Shown piece after piece: positions 61,535 to 64,000 of a DNA stretch of 64,000 nt. The position numbers and the translations under genes were made by a program. This DNA comes from Lachnoclostridium sp. An118 (GTDB lineage: Bacteria > Bacillota > Clostridia > Lachnospirales > Lachnospiraceae), in the NCBI RefSeq assembly GCF_002160985.1, contig NZ_NFLQ01000015.1, positions 1 to 64,000 of the forward strand, written 5' to 3'. The notes beneath the pieces are model-generated. The model saw nothing but the letters and a program-made list of their open reading frames with translations. It made no database searches and was not told the DNA's origin. Within the stretch, counting starts at the first letter, position 1, and every line of letters begins with the position of its first letter.

Positions 61535-64000
61535 ATGGCAACAAAATGGGTTTATATGTTCACAGAAGGCAATGCGACCATGAGAAACCTTCTTGGCGGA
61601 AAAGGCGCCAACCTCGCTGAGATGACAGGCCTGGGACTCCCGGTACCGCAGGGATTTACCGTTACGACAGAGGCTTGTACACAGTACTACGAGGACGGAA
61701 GACAGATCAATGACGAGATCATGGATCAGATCATGGCTGCTATGGCTAAGCTTGAGGAGATCACAGGAAAGAAATTCGGAGACAAAGAGAATCCGCTTCT
61801 CGTTTCCGTTCGTTCCGGTGCAAGAGCTTCCATGCCTGGTATGATGGACACGATCCTGAACCTGGGATTAAATGAGGAAGTTGTTGAGACTCTGGCAGAG
61901 GCTTCCGGTAACCCGCGCTGGGCTTGGGACTGCTACAGAAGATTCATCCAGATGTACTCTGATGTAGTTATGGAAGTTGGTAAGAAATACTTTGAAGAGC
62001 TTATCGACAAGATGAAAGAAGAGAAAGGTGTTACACAGGATGTTGACCTGACAGCAGAGGATCTGAAGACTCTTGCAGGACAGTTCAAGGCTGAGTACAA
62101 AGAGAAGATTGGCTCTGACTTCCCGTCTGACGCTAAAGAGCAGCTGATCGGAGCTGTTAAGGCTGTGTTCCGTTCATGGGACAACCCGAGAGCAAACGTA
62201 TATCGTCGTGACAACGACATCCCGTATTCATGGGGAACAGCTGTCAACGTACAGATGATGGCATTTGGTAACATGGGTGATGACTGTGGTACAGGTGTTG
62301 CCTTCACGCGTGATCCTGCTACAGGAGAGAACGGACTTTTCGGTGAGTTCCTGACAAACGCACAGGGCGAGGACGTTGTTGCCGGCGTGCGTACACCTAT
62401 GCACATCGCAGAGATGGAAGAGAAATTCCCGGAGGCATTTGCTCAGTTCAAGAGCGTATGCAAGACTCTGGAGACACACTACAGAGATATGCAGGACATG
62501 GAGTTTACTGTAGAGCACGGCAAGCTGTACATGCTGCAGACACGTAACGGTAAGAGAACAGCTCAGGCTGCTCTTAAGATTGCCTGCGACCTGGTTGACG
62601 AGGGAATGAGGACAGAGGAAGAGGCTGTTGCAATGATCGATCCCCGTAACCTGGATACACTGCTCCATCCCCAGTTTGACACTGCTGCACTGAAGGCTGC
62701 TACTCCTATGGGCAAAGGTCTTGGAGCTTCTCCTGGAGCTGCCTGCGGTAAGGTTGTCTTCACAGCTGATGACGCTGTAGAGTGGGCTGCAAGAGGCGAG
62801 AAGGTTATCCTTGTTCGTCTTGAGACATCACCTGAGGATATCACAGGTATGAAGTCTGCTCAGGGTATCCTGACAGTCCGCGGTGGTATGACATCTCACG
62901 CAGCCGTTGTTGCCCGTGGTATGGGTGAGTGCTGCGTATCCGGATGCGGTGACATCGTTATGGACGAGGCAAATAAGAAATTCACACTTGGTGGAAAAGA
63001 GTTCCACGAGGGAGATGCTATCTCTATCGATGGTTCCACAGGTAATATCTACGACGGTATCATCCCGACAGTAGACGCTACGATCGCTGGTGAGTTCGGT
63101 CGTATCATGGACTGGGCTGACAAATACAGGACAATGAAAGTCCGCACAAATGCAGATACACCGGAGGACGCGAGAAAAGCTGCTGAGCTTGGCGCTGAGG
63201 GTATCGGACTTTGCCGTACAGAGCATATGTTCTTCGGCGAGGGAAGAATTGACGCATTCCGTGAGATGATCTGTGCTGAGACAGAGGAAGAGAGAGAGAA
63301 AGCTCTTGAGAAGGTCCTTCCGTATCAGCAGAGCGACTTCGAGAAGCTGTACGAGGCTCTGGAAGGCAACCCGGTAACGATCCGTTTCCTTGACCCGCCG
63401 CTCCATGAGTTCGTTCCGACAGAGGAAGAGGACATCAAGAAGCTGGCAGAGGCTCAGGGCAAATCCGTTGAGAGGATCAAAGAGATCATCGACAGCCTCC
63501 ATGAGTTCAACCCGATGATGGGTCACCGTGGATGCCGTCTGGCTGTAACATATCCTGAGATTGCAAAGATGCAGACAAAGGCTGTTATCCGCGCGGCTAT
63601 CAATGTACAGAAGGCTCATCCGGGCTGGAAGGTTCAGCCGGAGATCATGATCCCGCTTGTTGGCGATATCAAAGAGCTGAAATACGTGAAGAAATTCGTT
63701 GTTGAGACAGCTGACGCTGAGATCGCTGCTGCAGGAAGCGACCTGGAGTACGAAGTTGGTACGATGATCGAGATCCCGAGAGCTGCTCTTACAGCTGACG
63801 AGATTGCTGCAGAGGCTGATTTCTTCTGCTTCGGTACAAACGACCTGACACAGATGACATACGGCTTCTCCCGTGACGATGCAGGTAAGTTCCTTGACGC
63901 TTACTATGATGCTAAGATCTTCGAGAACGATCCGTTCGCAAAACTGGATCAGGTTGGCGTTGGCAAGCTGATGAAGATGGCTATCGACCTTGGAAAACCG
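61535..64000 (+). CDS. ppdK: Pyruvate, phosphate dikinase (3' end beyond window)
   Basis: Interconverts pyruvate, ATP and phosphate with phosphoenolpyruvate, AMP and pyrophosphate. It begins MATKWVYMFTEGNATMRNLL, 10 bases after AGGAGG (61519-61524), and stays open to the window end: 822 codons, of about 875 expected. The nucleotide-binding domain includes LLGGKGANLAEMTGLGLPVP and SVRSGARASMPGMMDTILNL. The phosphohistidine is His455 in GGMTSHAAVVARGMG, the same number as in the well-studied Clostridium symbiosum enzyme. The PEP-binding barrel follows (GLCRTEHMFFGEGRI, NPMMGHRGCRL, FFCFGTNDLTQMTYGFSRDD). The catalytic cysteine near residue 831 lies outside the window. Its uniform codon use suggests high expression. 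Confidence 0.97.
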   Translation, partial: MATKWVYMFTEGNATMRNLLGGKGANLAEMTGLGLPVPQGFTVTTEACTQYYEDGRQINDEIMDQIMAAMAKLEEITGKKFGDKENPLLVSVRSGARASMPGMMDTILNLGLNEEVVETLAEASGNPRWAWDCYRRFIQMYSDVVMEVGKKYFEELIDKMKEEKGVTQDVDLTAEDLKTLAGQFKAEYKEKIGSDFPSDAKEQLIGAVKAVFRSWDNPRANVYRRDNDIPYSWGTAVNVQMMAFGNMGDDCGTGVAFTRDPATGENGLFGEFLTNAQGEDVVAGVRTPMHIAEMEEKFPEAFAQFKSVCKTLETHYRDMQDMEFTVEHGKLYMLQTRNGKRTAQAALKIACDLVDEGMRTEEEAVAMIDPRNLDTLLHPQFDTAALKAATPMGKGLGASPGAACGKVVFTADDAVEWAARGEKVILVRLETSPEDITGMKSAQGILTVRGGMTSHAAVVARGMGECCVSGCGDIVMDEANKKFTLGGKEFHEGDAISIDGSTGNIYDGIIPTVDATIAGEFGRIMDWADKYRTMKVRTNADTPEDARKAAELGAEGIGLCRTEHMFFGEGRIDAFREMICAETEEEREKALEKVLPYQQSDFEKLYEALEGNPVTIRFLDPPLHEFVPTEEEDIKKLAEAQGKSVERIKEIIDSLHEFNPMMGHRGCRLAVTYPEIAKMQTKAVIRAAINVQKAHPGWKVQPEIMIPLVGDIKELKYVKKFVVETADAEIAAAGSDLEYEVGTMIEIPRAALTADEIAAEADFFCFGTNDLTQMTYGFSRDDAGKFLDAYYDAKIFENDPFAKLDQVGVGKLMKMAIDLGKP

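Overview
The window looks like the chromosome of a gut-type anaerobic Clostridia, most likely a Lachnospiraceae (Clostridium cluster XIVa) species. The gene order priA-def-fmt-(yugP)-rsmB-rlmN-stp-prkC-rsgA-rpe-thiN is the classic Firmicutes arrangement. Central metabolism is anaerobic (pyruvate:ferredoxin oxidoreductase, pyruvate phosphate dikinase). Housekeeping genes are GC-rich and use AGGAGG-type ribosome binding sites. I saw no rRNA, tRNA, prophage or CRISPR array. Genus and species cannot be fixed from the sequence alone.

Layout. 1-1 kb: proC. 1-8.7 kb: an AraC-type regulator divergent from rhaB, a broken rhaA and rhaD, followed on the same strand by a nucleoside-salvage set (add, deoB, purine nucleoside phosphorylase) and a MarR regulator with its own promoter and operator-like dyad. 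9-22.6 kb: a dense housekeeping run covering a MurE-type ligase, priA, def, fmt, a membrane Zn peptidase, rsmB, rlmN, the Stp/PrkC phosphatase-kinase pair, rsgA, rpe and thiN. 22.6-34.7 kb: a visibly more AT-rich sugar island with an AraC regulator, two GH94 phosphorylases on the minus strand, and a divergent ABC importer (binding protein and two permeases, no ATPase) plus a domain-swapped GH3 beta-glucosidase. It fits import and phosphorolysis of beta-glucan oligosaccharides.

35-41 kb: ychF, lgt and nifJ. 41-43 kb: a lysine riboswitch with a very strong terminator, directly upstream of an NhaC-superfamily transporter that is therefore probably a lysine transporter. 43-47.4 kb: a LysR regulator divergent from an SLC13-type carboxylate transporter, an FAD oxidoreductase and an unusual chorismate mutase-ACT protein. 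47.5-54.5 kb: a GNAT acetyltransferase, an M16C peptidase, era, a small YqzL-like protein, recO and glyS. 55-59 kb: a serine/threonine symporter (sstT) divergent from tdh-kbl, a coherent threonine uptake and threonine-to-glycine module. 59-60 kb: a REP-associated tyrosine transposase (RAYT) between inverted repeat copies, with a related solo copy 8 kb away at 51.15 kb. 60-64 kb: an M18 aminopeptidase and the first 822 codons of ppdK, cut by the window end.

The points most worth follow-up are the RAYT/REP family with its unusual start-codon hairpin, the lysine riboswitch on an NhaC transporter, the rhaA internal deletion, the AraC-type half-sites in the divergent GH94/ABC promoter region, and the stand-alone AroQ-ACT fusion. 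No sequence searches were run. Family assignments rest on motifs, lengths and context.
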